DNA from: Streptomyces sp. NBC_00249
GTDB lineage: Bacteria; Actinomycetota; Actinomycetes; Streptomycetales; Streptomycetaceae
Reading direction: 5' to 3'
Assembly: GCF_026342355.1 (NCBI RefSeq)
Contig: NZ_JAPEMV010000003.1
Location: 310,001-374,000 of the forward strand
Length of the DNA: 64,000 bases
Shown here: in pieces, positions 51,625 to 59,586 of the stretch
Numbering within the stretch: the first letter of the stretch is position 1
How the letters are laid out: each line of letters starts with the position of its first letter
Made by a program: the position numbers and the translations under genes
The notes under the pieces: generated by a model
Told to the model about the DNA's origin: nothing
Seen by the model: the letters and a program-made list of their open reading frames with translations, nothing else
Databases searched by the model: none

Positions 51625-54600
51625 ACACCGTCACCGCGCCCCAGGACTGGGGCCTGCTCGCCCGACTGGCGGGCCCCGGCTCCACCACTGCCCGCCGCAT
51701 CGACGGGCGGCACACCGTCTACCTGGTCGAAGGCGGGCCGGCCGACATCTTCGCAAGCCGTCTCGCCCCCGACGGCGACACCTCCCGGCAGCACTTCGTC
51801 GCCCGCTGCCCCGCCCACAGCGCGATCCCCTCCTCGACCGCGACCGGCGAGTGGCAGCTCACCGCGGTGCCCCTGCCCGGCGGCCGGCTCCGCGGCGTCG
51901 ACCACGACCAGCTCTCCAGACTGTGCCGCCAGGTCCAGCCGGAGGAGCCGGACGGCGCCCGGCCACCCGGTCCCGACGACCGGATCGCCGACGTGATCAG
52001 CGACGCCCTGGACCGTGCCCTGCAAGCCGTCTCCGACGCCGTACGCGCCACCGGCGCCCCCCGGGACGCCCAGGTCCTGCGCTCCCGGCAGATCGTCTCG
52101 CTCACCCGCGGCCGCACGGTCGTCGGAAGCGGCCGGCCGTGCTGGATCCGGCTGGCGGACGGGCGCATGAGCAAGAACGGCATGACCGACCGCATCGTCT
52201 CGGCCGGCCGCGAGGCGCTCTTCCTCGGCCTCCAGGACTGGACCCGCGCAGAGTCCGACTGTCTGGTCGAGCTCCTGAACACACCGGACCTACTGCGCTC
52301 CGGAGCCCTGTTCGAGGCGCTCGACCAGCAGATGGCCCATCTGGTGCGATCGCTCGGCGACCGGGCCCAGGACGCCGACACCGCGTTCCTGCACGCCCTC
52401 GACGTCCGCAAGCGCGCGGCCGAGCAGATGGTGGCGGCCAGTGCCCGACGGGCCCTGGGCGTACTCGGCGCCAACAGCGCCCGCGGCGGGCGGCTCGCCA
52501 CCGACGGCGCCCAGGACGCCCGTGCCTGGGCGGTCGAGACCCTCCAGGTGGTCACCGAGGGCGCGGACGTCGCCGTCACCGAGCCGCCCACGCACACGCC
52601 GGGGACCAGCAACCCGGGCGACGAACTCCGGGCGGTCGCCCAGAGCTCGGGGCTTCACCTGCGCCAGGTCCGGCTGTCCACGAAGTGGTGGCACAACAAC
52701 GTCGGACCGCTCATCGGCTGGCGCCCGGCGCAGGCCGCCGGACCGGAATCCGCCGATCGGCCGACGGGCACGCCGACCGGCGACCCGAAGGTGCCGGCCG
52801 GCACCGCGGGCGATGCCCGGCTGATTCCCTTCCCCCTCCTGTTCGCCCGCGGCAGGTACTGGATGGTCAACCCGCACACCCGGGCCCGCACCCCGGTGGA
52901 CCGGCGGCGCGCACAGACCTTCAGCGGGAACGCCACCCTGGCCCAGCTGCCCCTGCCCCCGCACAGCAGCCTGCGGCAACTTCTGCGCCGCGGGGCCTTC
53001 GGCACCGCGCCGGAGCTGCGCTCCATGCTGGCCAACGGGGTCGCCGTGGCGTCGCTCAGCCTCGCCACCCCGCTGCTGATCGGCCAGGTGCTCAGCTCCC
53101 TGACCTCCGGAGGCCTCCAGGACCTCCCCTGGGCCACCGGGCTGTATCTGGTGAGCGCCGTCGCGGCGGCCCTGTTCACCGCGCTCCTGAACCTGCACGC
53201 GCTGCGGCTGGAGGACCGACTGGAATCGGGGGTCCAACTCGCCCTGTGGGACCGGCTGATCCGGCTCCCGTCCGACTTCTTCACCCAGACCACCAGCGGC
53301 GTCCTGGCCAGCAAGATGCTGGGCACCGCCTACGCCCGGCAGGCCCTGAACGGGCTGGCGACCCGGACCTTCCTCGCCCTGCTGACCGCGGCGGCCGGAC
53401 TCGCCCTGACCCTGAAGATCAATCCCGTCGTCGGTCTGTACACCCTCGTGCTGCTGGCCGGCACCAGCGGCCTGGGCGTCCTCTTCGGCGTGGTGGTGAT
53501 CCGCCGTCAGCGCCAGGCGCTGCCCGCCGAACACCACGCCGCGGCCGTGACCAACGAGATCTTCGGCGGCATCATGAAGATCAGGCTGGCCGGCGCCGAG
53601 AACGCCATGTTCAGCCGATGGGCGCAGGCCACCGTGGTGGCCCGCGCCCGGCTGCAACGCGTTCACCGGGTGCAGGGGGCCCTGTCCGCGGTCGCCGTCA
53701 CCGTGCCCGTCGCCGGACAACTGATCCTCTTCGCCCTCCTGGCCGGCCCGCTGCGGGGCGAGGTGCCGGCGAGCGGTTTCTTCACGCTCAACGCGGCCTT
53801 CGCCCTCCAGCTCCAGGCCATGATCCTCCTGGTCACCAGCGGCGCCGAGTTCGTCGTCGTGCTCCCGCGCCTGCACGGTCTCTCCGAGGTACTGACCGCG
53901 CGCGCCGAGCGGGAACCCAGCCACGTCCAACCGGTGGACCTCCGGGGGGAGATCGAGATCGTCAACGCGACCTTCGGCTACCCCGGCCAGGAGACCCCGG
54001 GGCTCGACAAGGTGACGCTGCACGCCCGCCCCGGCCAGTTCGTCGCGATCGTCGGCCCCAGCGGCTCCGGCAAGTCCACCCTGCTGCGGCTGCTGCTCGG
54101 CTTCGAGCGCCCGCGCAGCGGCTCCGTGCTCTACGACGGGCAGGACCTCGCCGAGCTCGACGTGCAGGCCGTACGCCGGCAGTGCGGAGTGGTCCTCCAG
54201 GACGGGCGGCTGTTCAGCGGCACCATCCGGGAGAACATCTGCGGCGCCCAGCCCTACTCCGTCGAGCAGGTCTGGGAGGCCGCCGCCATGGCAGGGCTCG
54301 ACGAGGACATCCGCCGGATGCCCATGGGCCTCAACAGCCTGCTGTCCTTCGGCGGCGGCGCCCTGTCCGTCGGCCAGAGGCAACGGGTCCTGATCGCCAG
54401 GGCGTTGATCTCCCGGCCGCGGGTGCTCTTCTTCGACGAAGCCACCAGCGCTCTCGACAACCACACCCAGGAGATCGTCACCGCCAGCACCCAGCAGCTC
54501 GCCGCGACCCGGATCGTCATCGCCCACCGGCTCTCCACCGTGATCAACGCGGACGTCATCCTGGTGATGGACCAGGGCCGGATCGTCCAGAGCGGCAACT

Positions 54601-54713
54601 ACCACGAGTTGCTCGCGGACACGGGCGGACTGTTCCACCGGCTCGCCCAGCGCCAGCTCTGGGCGCAGTCGGCGAACCCGCTCGACGCGGCCGCCACCTC
54701 CCCGACTCCCTGA
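51621..54713 (+). CDS. Second ABC exporter subunit (NHLM type, long N-terminal domain)
   Basis: A 1,030-residue protein. A cytoplasmic N-terminal region of about 450 residues of the kind found only in NHLM-system exporters precedes a membrane domain (from ANGVAVASLSLATPLLIGQV) and an ATPase with GPSGSGKST, LSVGQRQR and VLFFDEATSALD. It has no peptidase domain. Such proteins pair with the C39-bearing subunit to form a heterodimeric exporter. The N-terminal region contains CWIRLADGRMSKNGM and may recognise substrate. Two precursor-like genes follow within 21 and 56 bp. Confidence 0.9.
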   Translation: MNTVTAPQDWGLLARLAGPGSTTARRIDGRHTVYLVEGGPADIFASRLAPDGDTSRQHFVARCPAHSAIPSSTATGEWQLTAVPLPGGRLRGVDHDQLSRLCRQVQPEEPDGARPPGPDDRIADVISDALDRALQAVSDAVRATGAPRDAQVLRSRQIVSLTRGRTVVGSGRPCWIRLADGRMSKNGMTDRIVSAGREALFLGLQDWTRAESDCLVELLNTPDLLRSGALFEALDQQMAHLVRSLGDRAQDADTAFLHALDVRKRAAEQMVAASARRALGVLGANSARGGRLATDGAQDARAWAVETLQVVTEGADVAVTEPPTHTPGTSNPGDELRAVAQSSGLHLRQVRLSTKWWHNNVGPLIGWRPAQAAGPESADRPTGTPTGDPKVPAGTAGDARLIPFPLLFARGRYWMVNPHTRARTPVDRRRAQTFSGNATLAQLPLPPHSSLRQLLRRGAFGTAPELRSMLANGVAVASLSLATPLLIGQVLSSLTSGGLQDLPWATGLYLVSAVAAALFTALLNLHALRLEDRLESGVQLALWDRLIRLPSDFFTQTTSGVLASKMLGTAYARQALNGLATRTFLALLTAAAGLALTLKINPVVGLYTLVLLAGTSGLGVLFGVVVIRRQRQALPAEHHAAAVTNEIFGGIMKIRLAGAENAMFSRWAQATVVARARLQRVHRVQGALSAVAVTVPVAGQLILFALLAGPLRGEVPASGFFTLNAAFALQLQAMILLVTSGAEFVVVLPRLHGLSEVLTARAEREPSHVQPVDLRGEIEIVNATFGYPGQETPGLDKVTLHARPGQFVAIVGPSGSGKSTLLRLLLGFERPRSGSVLYDGQDLAELDVQAVRRQCGVVLQDGRLFSGTIRENICGAQPYSVEQVWEAAAMAGLDEDIRRMPMGLNSLLSFGGGALSVGQRQRVLIARALISRPRVLFFDEATSALDNHTQEIVTASTQQLAATRIVIAHRLSTVINADVILVMDQGRIVQSGNYHELLADTGGLFHRLAQRQLWAQSANPLDAAATSPTP

Positions 54714-54734
54714 CGGAAGAAGAAGGTTCTCACC

Positions 54735-55088
54735 ATGGAAGAAGCCGAGCGCACCGATTTCACCGCCCGCTACCACGCAGTGGTCGCGGCCGTCTGGTCG
54801 GACCCGGGCAAGGAGCGGATGCTGTCCCGCGACCCCGGGGCCCTGCTCGCCGAACACGGAATCAGGGTCCCGGCGGGCACCGTGATCGAGGTCGTCCGCG
54901 ATCAGCCGGCGACGGCCGGCGTCCTGGAATCCCAGATCCGGTCCTGGGAGGGGACTCCCGGCCGTGGCACGCTCAGGCTGCTGGTCCCGTACCCGGAACC
55001 CCTCGAGGCGACCGACCTCACCGAGGAGGAGCTGGACTCCCTCGTGGCCGGTCTCAGCCACCCCGCGCTGTCAGACATCGCGCGCTGA
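54735..55088 (+). CDS. NHLP-type (nitrile-hydratase-like leader) precursor peptide
   Basis: A 117-residue protein whose first 80 residues resemble the alpha-subunit-like leaders of NHLP precursors: ARYHAVVAAVWSDPGKERML, DPGALLAEHGIRVPAG, a VIEVVRD strand, then a LRLLVPYP strand. The leader closes with LTEEELDSLVAG, followed by the short tail LSHPALSDIAR. The position right behind two NHLM exporters is diagnostic. The Val-Ala-Gly end differs from a standard Gly-Gly but lies at the usual place. The tail has two Ser and no Cys. An AGAAGAAGG site precedes the ATG. Confidence 0.82.
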   Translation: MEEAERTDFTARYHAVVAAVWSDPGKERMLSRDPGALLAEHGIRVPAGTVIEVVRDQPATAGVLESQIRSWEGTPGRGTLRLLVPYPEPLEATDLTEEELDSLVAGLSHPALSDIAR

Positions 55089-55144
55089 CCGTCACCGCCG
55101 CACCCCCAGGAAATCGAAACCCCAGAACGCAGAGGAGAAGGACC

Positions 55145-55246
55145 GTGAACGAGGAAGACGAGACCTACGCCGCCGATCTCTCGGACGACGACCTCCAGGC
55201 CCTCGTGGCAGGGCTCAAAGGGCTGACCGTCACGAACGACGAATAG
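55145..55246 (+). CDS. 33-residue acidic precursor-like peptide
   Basis: A GTG-started 33-residue frame with a strong GGAGAAGGA site. The leader part is acidic (NEEDETYAADLSDDDLQALV), then AG, then the tail LKGLTVTNDE. The segment L-x-x-L-V-A-G-L is shared with the end of the NHLP-type peptide directly upstream, which argues that this is a real second substrate of the same processing site. It is the last gene of the export operon, followed about 95 bp later by a bidirectional terminator. Confidence 0.75.
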   Translation: MNEEDETYAADLSDDDLQALVAGLKGLTVTNDE

Positions 55247-55341
55247 GGAGCACCTCCGGCGCCCACGGCGGCCGGCGGGCAGGACGCAGATCCGCCCGCC
55301 GGCCGCCGATCCGTATGCCTAGGGCCCCACCGGCAGACGAC

Positions 55342-55375
55342 AGAACGGCCGTGCCGTCATCGGCACGACCGTTCT
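55342..55375. terminator. Bidirectional terminator between export operon and JmjC operon
   Basis: A 15-bp stem with one mismatch (arms AGAACGGCCGTGCCG and CGGCACGACCGTTCT) and loop TCAT. It lies between the last plus-strand peptide gene and the convergent JmjC gene. Confidence 0.8.
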
Positions 55376-55417
55376 CCAGAACTCCGCCTTACTCCGCCTT
55401 CGGGCCAGGCCGGCTTC

Positions 55418-56161
55418 TCAGCCGTCCAGCACCTCGGCCAGCGCCGCGAGCGAGGGCACGGCTGTCGTGCGCACGGCCCGGAGCGCTTCGGTGCCGGGCG
55501 GGCGGACCGTCAGCGACAGGTGCACGGACAGGCCGCCGCTCCGGCCGACGGCCGAGTGCGGTGCTCCTCGCGGGATGTAGAGCACCTGTCCCGGCTCCAC
55601 CGTGGTCTCCAGCACCACCGGCCCCGGGTGCGACGTATATCCGGCATCCCACTCACCGGTCGCCGGGACGCCGTGCACCTGCCACCGCTTGCTGCCGTTC
55701 AGCTGGACGACGAAGACGTCCGCATCGTCGCGATGCGTACCCAGCCCTTGTTCGCCCGGCGGCGTGACGAAGAGGAACGCCTCGACGGGGAAGCCGAGTT
55801 CGGCGCTGAGCCGGCCGGAGAGCGCCGCCGCCCCCGGATGCCAGTGATCGATGTTCCGCATCAGCAGGGTGGCCCCCGAGGAGACCCTCTTCAGCACCTT
55901 GTCCGGGTCGGCGTAACCGGGGAAATCGTGTGCGCCGACCCTTCGCGCCGAGGTGAAGTCACCCAGCTCCAGGTTCTGTCCGCCGCGTACCAGTTCCAGA
56001 TAGGGCCTGCGGAGCAGGCCGCCGGTCAGCGCTGTGTCCAGGTCGGCCAGCGTGACCAGCTGTGCGGGCGGCGCGCTCGGGCGCAGTACACGAGCCTCAC
56101 GTCGCCACGCCGCTGCGAGGAACAGCTCGGGGTCGCCCACCAAGGAGCGGAGAGTTTCCAT
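55418..56161 (-). CDS. JmjC/cupin-4 family Fe(II)/2-oxoglutarate hydroxylase
   Basis: A 247-residue protein. The double-stranded beta-helix iron site is visible: His about 143 and Asp about 145 in THRDDADVFVVQLNGSKRW, and a distal His about 202 in IPRGAPHSAVG. The Leu-Asn-Gly-x-Lys-x-Trp segment is typical of the RoxA/MINA53/NO66 group, which hydroxylates side chains of ribosomal proteins; other JmjC-like enzymes modify RiPPs. It is the last gene of the precursor-2 operon, 17 bp behind the deoxyribosyltransferase-like gene. I infer hydroxylation of a leader or tail residue of the 35-residue peptides, but the substrate is unproven. Confidence 0.85.
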   Translation of the reverse strand: METLRSLVGDPELFLAAAWRREARVLRPSAPPAQLVTLADLDTALTGGLLRRPYLELVRGGQNLELGDFTSARRVGAHDFPGYADPDKVLKRVSSGATLLMRNIDHWHPGAAALSGRLSAELGFPVEAFLFVTPPGEQGLGTHRDDADVFVVQLNGSKRWQVHGVPATGEWDAGYTSHPGPVVLETTVEPGQVLYIPRGAPHSAVGRSGGLSVHLSLTVRPPGTEALRAVRTTAVPSLAALAEVLDG

Positions 56162-56178
56162 CCGGTGATCACTTTCTC

Positions 56179-56691
56179 TTACGAAACGCTGCGGAGCGGT
56201 TGGACCTCGGCGCCCAGCGCCGCAACCGCGGTACGTACGGTGGAGAGCAGATCGCTGTGGACCGGCAGCCCCGGCCGCGCGCAGCGCAGCTGTGCCACCA
56301 CGTCCGAGCGGCGCCGGTAACCTTCCTCGGCGCCCACCGCGATGGCCCGCCCCGTGGCCGCTGCCGCTCCCAACTCGTACAGGGCGATGGGCTGTTCGGG
56401 CCGGGCCGTGTTTCCGCTCGGAAACCAGAAGAGCACCAGGTCCGCCAGCGCCAGGTGCCGATGCTCCCAGGCCACCATGGACTCGTTGAAACCTGACGGC
56501 CCGGCGATGACCCGACGCGGGCTGAGCAGGGCCAGTGAGCGCCGGCCGGCGTCGCTGCCGGGCCAGACCTGCTCGAAGGCGGCCACCGCGTCGTAGCGCC
56601 AGTCGGGGCAGTTGTGCATCCCGCCGGCGAGGAAGACCTTCACCTCCTCGGCCCGGGGCTCGTATTCCTGCATGGACTCGATGACACGCAC
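56179..56691 (-). CDS. Nucleoside 2-deoxyribosyltransferase-like protein
   Basis: A 170-residue protein with the Rossmann-like fold of nucleoside deoxyribosyltransferase-like proteins: KVFLAGGMHNCPDWR at the start, a VIAGPSGFNESMVAWEH segment, and the late ALYELGAA with the catalytic-type Glu. In known members the Glu attacks the sugar C1; related proteins hydrolyse or transfer nucleotide sugars. It may be a base- or sugar-processing partner here. The GTG at 56691 was chosen because GGGGAG lies upstream and because the longer frame would begin inside the terminator hairpin. It is the second gene of the precursor-2 operon. Confidence 0.65.
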   Translation of the reverse strand: MRVIESMQEYEPRAEEVKVFLAGGMHNCPDWRYDAVAAFEQVWPGSDAGRRSLALLSPRRVIAGPSGFNESMVAWEHRHLALADLVLFWFPSGNTARPEQPIALYELGAAAATGRAIAVGAEEGYRRRSDVVAQLRCARPGLPVHSDLLSTVRTAVAALGAEVQPLRSVS

Positions 56692-56728
56692 CTGCGCGGT
56701 CTCCCCACTCGCTCCCGGAAAAGGAACT

Positions 56729-56766
56729 GGTCGTGTGCCGGCGGCGTCCGCCGCCGGCACACGACC
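56729..56766 (-). terminator. Hairpin after precursor peptide 2
   Basis: A perfect 18-bp stem (arm GGTCGTGTGCCGGCGGCG) with a two-base centre, starting 12 bases after the peptide stop. It matches the hairpin after precursor 1 in place and core sequence. It probably limits transcription into the two downstream enzyme genes. Confidence 0.8.
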
Positions 56767-56778
56767 AGGATCGTGGCG

Positions 56779-56886
56779 TCAGATGACTTCCAGCCCTCCC
56801 GAAAGGGCCTCCAGCTCCTCGTCTTCGATCTCGAGGCCGGGCTCCTCCGACGCGGTCTCCGGCGCATTCTTCTGGATGTCGCTCAT
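56779..56886 (-). CDS. 35-residue RiPP-type precursor peptide 2 (double-Gly leader, LEVI tail)
   Basis: A 35-residue peptide homologous to precursor 1: start MSDIQKNAPETAS, acidic helix EIEDEELEALS, Gly-Gly at 30-31 and tail LEVI. Of the four tail residues, Leu, Glu and Ile are shared with the LERI of precursor 1. A GGAG site lies 11 bases upstream. The gene has promoter copy 2 and a strong hairpin after the stop. The conservation of length, of the C-terminal Ile and of the Gly-Gly position suggests the tail itself matters. As in precursor 1, no residue of the tail can form thioether or azole links. Confidence 0.85.
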   Translation of the reverse strand: MSDIQKNAPETASEEPGLEIEDEELEALSGGLEVI

Positions 56887-56931
56887 ATCGCTGCTCCAAT
56901 GTTTTTCGAGAATTCCCGAGACGTCATTTCT

Positions 56932-57011
56932 CCCGGGTGGGATGAGTCGAACCTAGAGGCGCCCCGAAGTAACCGACAAGCCCTTTCCGACAGTTGCTCC
57001 GCAGCATGCAC
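56932..57011 (-). promoter_or_regulatory. Conserved regulon promoter, copy 2
   Basis: Minus strand: palindrome-like GCTGCGGAGC, -35 TTGTCG (56974-56979), 18-bp spacer, -10 TAGGTT (56950-56955), then TTCGACTCATCCC. Layout and distances equal those of copies 1 and 3. The same intergenic region must also drive the plus-strand flavin monooxygenase gene at 57195. Confidence 0.75.
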
Positions 57012-57194
57012 GACCGCGACCGCACGGTTTCACCGATCCGTGCAACCGCCCGGCCCGTTCGGACAGAGGCGCTGCCGTTCTCCCGGATAGCCCGGCTGTC
57101 GCTCCCTCCCCGCTTAGGCTGCGGGCCCGGCGGCAGTCCGATCGACGTGACTGCTCATCGCCCGCAACCAGCCCTCTGTGAAAGGAGCGTCCAG

Positions 57195-58244
57195 ATGTTC
57201 CTCGGTGTGGCCATCGACGCGGCCGGCTGCCACCCGGAATCCCGGTGGTATCCGCCCGTCGAGCTGCTGAACCCCGGGCACCATCCCCGACTCGTACAGG
57301 AAGCCGAACGGGGTGGCTTCGACTTCGTGACGTTGGACGACTCCATGGCGCTCCCGAACGGTCCTGCCGCCGCCGGTGGGCTCCCGGACGCGGTGACCGT
57401 GCTGGCCGGGGTCGCTCCGCTGACCACCACCATCGGCCTGGTGCCCACGGTGACGACCACGTACTGCGAGCCCGTGCACGTGTCCAGGGCACTGGCCACG
57501 CTCGACCACATCAGCCGGGGCCGCGCCGGCTGGCGCCGCCGCGTGGTCACCACGGAGGCGGAAGCCGCGCACTTCGGGCCCGAATCGCCTGCCGCTCCGC
57601 ATGAACTGCGTGCAGAGGAAGCCGAGTTCACCGATGTGGTCGTCAAACTCTGGGACAGCTGGGAGGACGGTGCGGAGGTCAGGGAGGTGGCGGCCGGGCG
57701 CTTCCTCGACCGGTCCAAGCTCCACCACATCGACCATGCCGGACGGCACTTCCGCATCAAGGGCCCCTCGAACGTACCGAGACCGCCGCAGGGCCACCCC
57801 GTGCTCGCGGTCGACCTCGGTCCGCGGAGCGACGGGGTCACCGCTCACGGCGCCGACATGGTGTTCGTCGACGTCCGTGACGCATGGGAGGCACGCGCAC
57901 GGGTGGGAGCGCACACCAGGGTCGTCGCCGAGCTGGACGTCCTGTTCGACGGCGACCACGGCGTGTCCAGCTGGGACGGCCCGGCAGGCGACGGCGCGTC
58001 GCACCGCTCCAGGTTCGCCGGATCACCGGCCGAACTCGCCGATGTGCTGGGCGACATGTGGAGTTCCGGAGACGTCGACGGATTCCATCTCCGACCCGCG
58101 TTCCTGCCCGCCACGCTGTCACGGTTCGTCGCGGAGGTCGTCCCGATCCTGCGCCGGCGGTCCTTGCTCCGCCCTCCTCGGGGAACCTCACTGCGCGAGC
58201 GGCTCGGCCTGCCCGAGAAGGCCCCGAACATGTTCTCGGCCTGA
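57195..58244 (+). CDS. LLM-class flavin-dependent monooxygenase (1)
   Basis: A 349-residue protein of the bacterial-luciferase-like TIM-barrel family: ERGGFDFVTLDDSM near the start, TTTIGLVPTVTTTYCEP, and SRALATLDHISRGRAGWR, the typical flavin-phosphate strand and helix. Residues after 210 are shorter than in SnaA-type members. It would use reduced flavin and oxygen to oxidise a small substrate in the cytoplasm. The ATG follows AAAGGAG. The second monooxygenase starts 15 bp after its stop, so the two are co-transcribed. Confidence 0.85.
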   Translation: MFLGVAIDAAGCHPESRWYPPVELLNPGHHPRLVQEAERGGFDFVTLDDSMALPNGPAAAGGLPDAVTVLAGVAPLTTTIGLVPTVTTTYCEPVHVSRALATLDHISRGRAGWRRRVVTTEAEAAHFGPESPAAPHELRAEEAEFTDVVVKLWDSWEDGAEVREVAAGRFLDRSKLHHIDHAGRHFRIKGPSNVPRPPQGHPVLAVDLGPRSDGVTAHGADMVFVDVRDAWEARARVGAHTRVVAELDVLFDGDHGVSSWDGPAGDGASHRSRFAGSPAELADVLGDMWSSGDVDGFHLRPAFLPATLSRFVAEVVPILRRRSLLRPPRGTSLRERLGLPEKAPNMFSA

Positions 58245-58259
58245 AAGGTGGCCCCCTCG

Positions 58260-59573
58260 ATGAGCAAGCCCGTCAAGCAGATGCACCTCGCCGCTCTCTT
58301 TCCCGTCAGCCACATGACCGTCTGGCGCGATCCGCGCGCCGGGAGTCAGGTCGAGTTCGCCTCCCACTCCCACCTGGCCCGCACCGCGGAGCGGGGCAAG
58401 TTCGACGCCCTCCTCCTCGCCGACTTCCCGCGCCTGGTGGAGCACCGCGCCGAGATCTCCGACGTCGGCGTCGCCGGCCAGCTGGACCAGATCACCGTGC
58501 TGTCGGCGCTGGCATCCGTGACGCGGCGGATAGGGCTGGCCGCCACCGTCAACGCCACTTTCAACGAGCCCTTCGACGTGGCCCGCAGACTGGCCACCCT
58601 GGACCACCTCTCCGGCGGCAGGTGCGGCTGGAACGTCGTGACCACTCCTGACGCCTGGACGGGCGAGAACTTCCGCCGCGGCGGCTATCTGCCGCACGCC
58701 GACCGCTACCTCCGCGCAGCGGAGTTCGTCGACGTGGCCAGGCGCCTGTGGGGCAGTTGGGGACCGCACGGAGCCACCCGGTTCCACCACGAAGGGGCGC
58801 ACTTCCGCCTCGGAGGCCGGTTCACCGTACCGACCAGCCCCCAGGTGTACCCGCTGACCATCCAGGCGGGGGATTCGGAGCAGGGCCGCGAGTTCGCGGC
58901 GGCGACAGCGGAAATGATCTACAGCCGCCGCCTGGGCCTGGCGGGCCAGGCGTTCTACTCGGACGTCAAGCGCAGACTGGCCCGCCACGGTCGTGCCCCG
59001 GAGCACGTGAAGATCATGCCCGGGGTGTCGTTCGTCCTCGGTGACACCGATGAGGAGGCCAGGGAGAACGCCGAGATCGTGCAGCGGCGGGCAGTGAGCC
59101 CCCAGCTCGCCCTCTGGTACCTGGAACGCGTCTGGGGACGCGACCTGTCGGCCTACGACCCCGACGGACCGCTGCCCGATGTCGACCCCGACCCCGAGGC
59201 GGCACCTCCCGAGTGGCCGGGGCTGGCCGACGCCGAGGTGCGGTCGCGCCGGGTGCAGAAGTGGCGGGCCCTCGCCGCCGAGCAGAACCTCGGCATCCGG
59301 GCGCTCGTGATGAAGCTGACGGCGGGCCGGCCCTTCATCGGCACACCCGCTCGCGTGGCGCGGCAGATGAACGACTACGTGCAGTCGGACGGCGCCGACG
59401 GATTCGTGGTGGTGCCCCGGTTCGCGCCCGGCGGACTGGACGAGTTCGTCGACCGGGTGGTGCCCGAACTCCAGGACCGCGGAGTCTTCCGCACCGAGTA
59501 CACGGACCACACCCTGCGCGGCCACCTCGGGCTTCCGGCGCCCGCCGGGCACCCGCGGGGGGAGCTCCGCTGA
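58260..59573 (+). CDS. NtaA/SnaA/DszA-family FMN monooxygenase (2)
   Basis: A 437-residue protein of the NtaA/SnaA/DszA group: HLARTAERGKFDALLLADF, RIGLAATVNATFNEPFDVAR, LDHLSGGRCGWNVVTTPD, then HFRLGGRFTVPTSPQ and IQAGDSEQGREFAA. Family members use FMNH2 from a separate reductase to oxidise chelators, sulfones or cyclic imines. No flavin reductase gene lies beside it. The ATG at 58260 is preceded by AAAGG; a GTG four codons earlier is in frame. It ends 13 bp from the convergent heptose-nucleotide gene. Confidence 0.87.
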   Translation: MSKPVKQMHLAALFPVSHMTVWRDPRAGSQVEFASHSHLARTAERGKFDALLLADFPRLVEHRAEISDVGVAGQLDQITVLSALASVTRRIGLAATVNATFNEPFDVARRLATLDHLSGGRCGWNVVTTPDAWTGENFRRGGYLPHADRYLRAAEFVDVARRLWGSWGPHGATRFHHEGAHFRLGGRFTVPTSPQVYPLTIQAGDSEQGREFAAATAEMIYSRRLGLAGQAFYSDVKRRLARHGRAPEHVKIMPGVSFVLGDTDEEARENAEIVQRRAVSPQLALWYLERVWGRDLSAYDPDGPLPDVDPDPEAAPPEWPGLADAEVRSRRVQKWRALAAEQNLGIRALVMKLTAGRPFIGTPARVARQMNDYVQSDGADGFVVVPRFAPGGLDEFVDRVVPELQDRGVFRTEYTDHTLRGHLGLPAPAGHPRGELR

Positions 59574-59586
59574 ACGGCCGCCGCAG

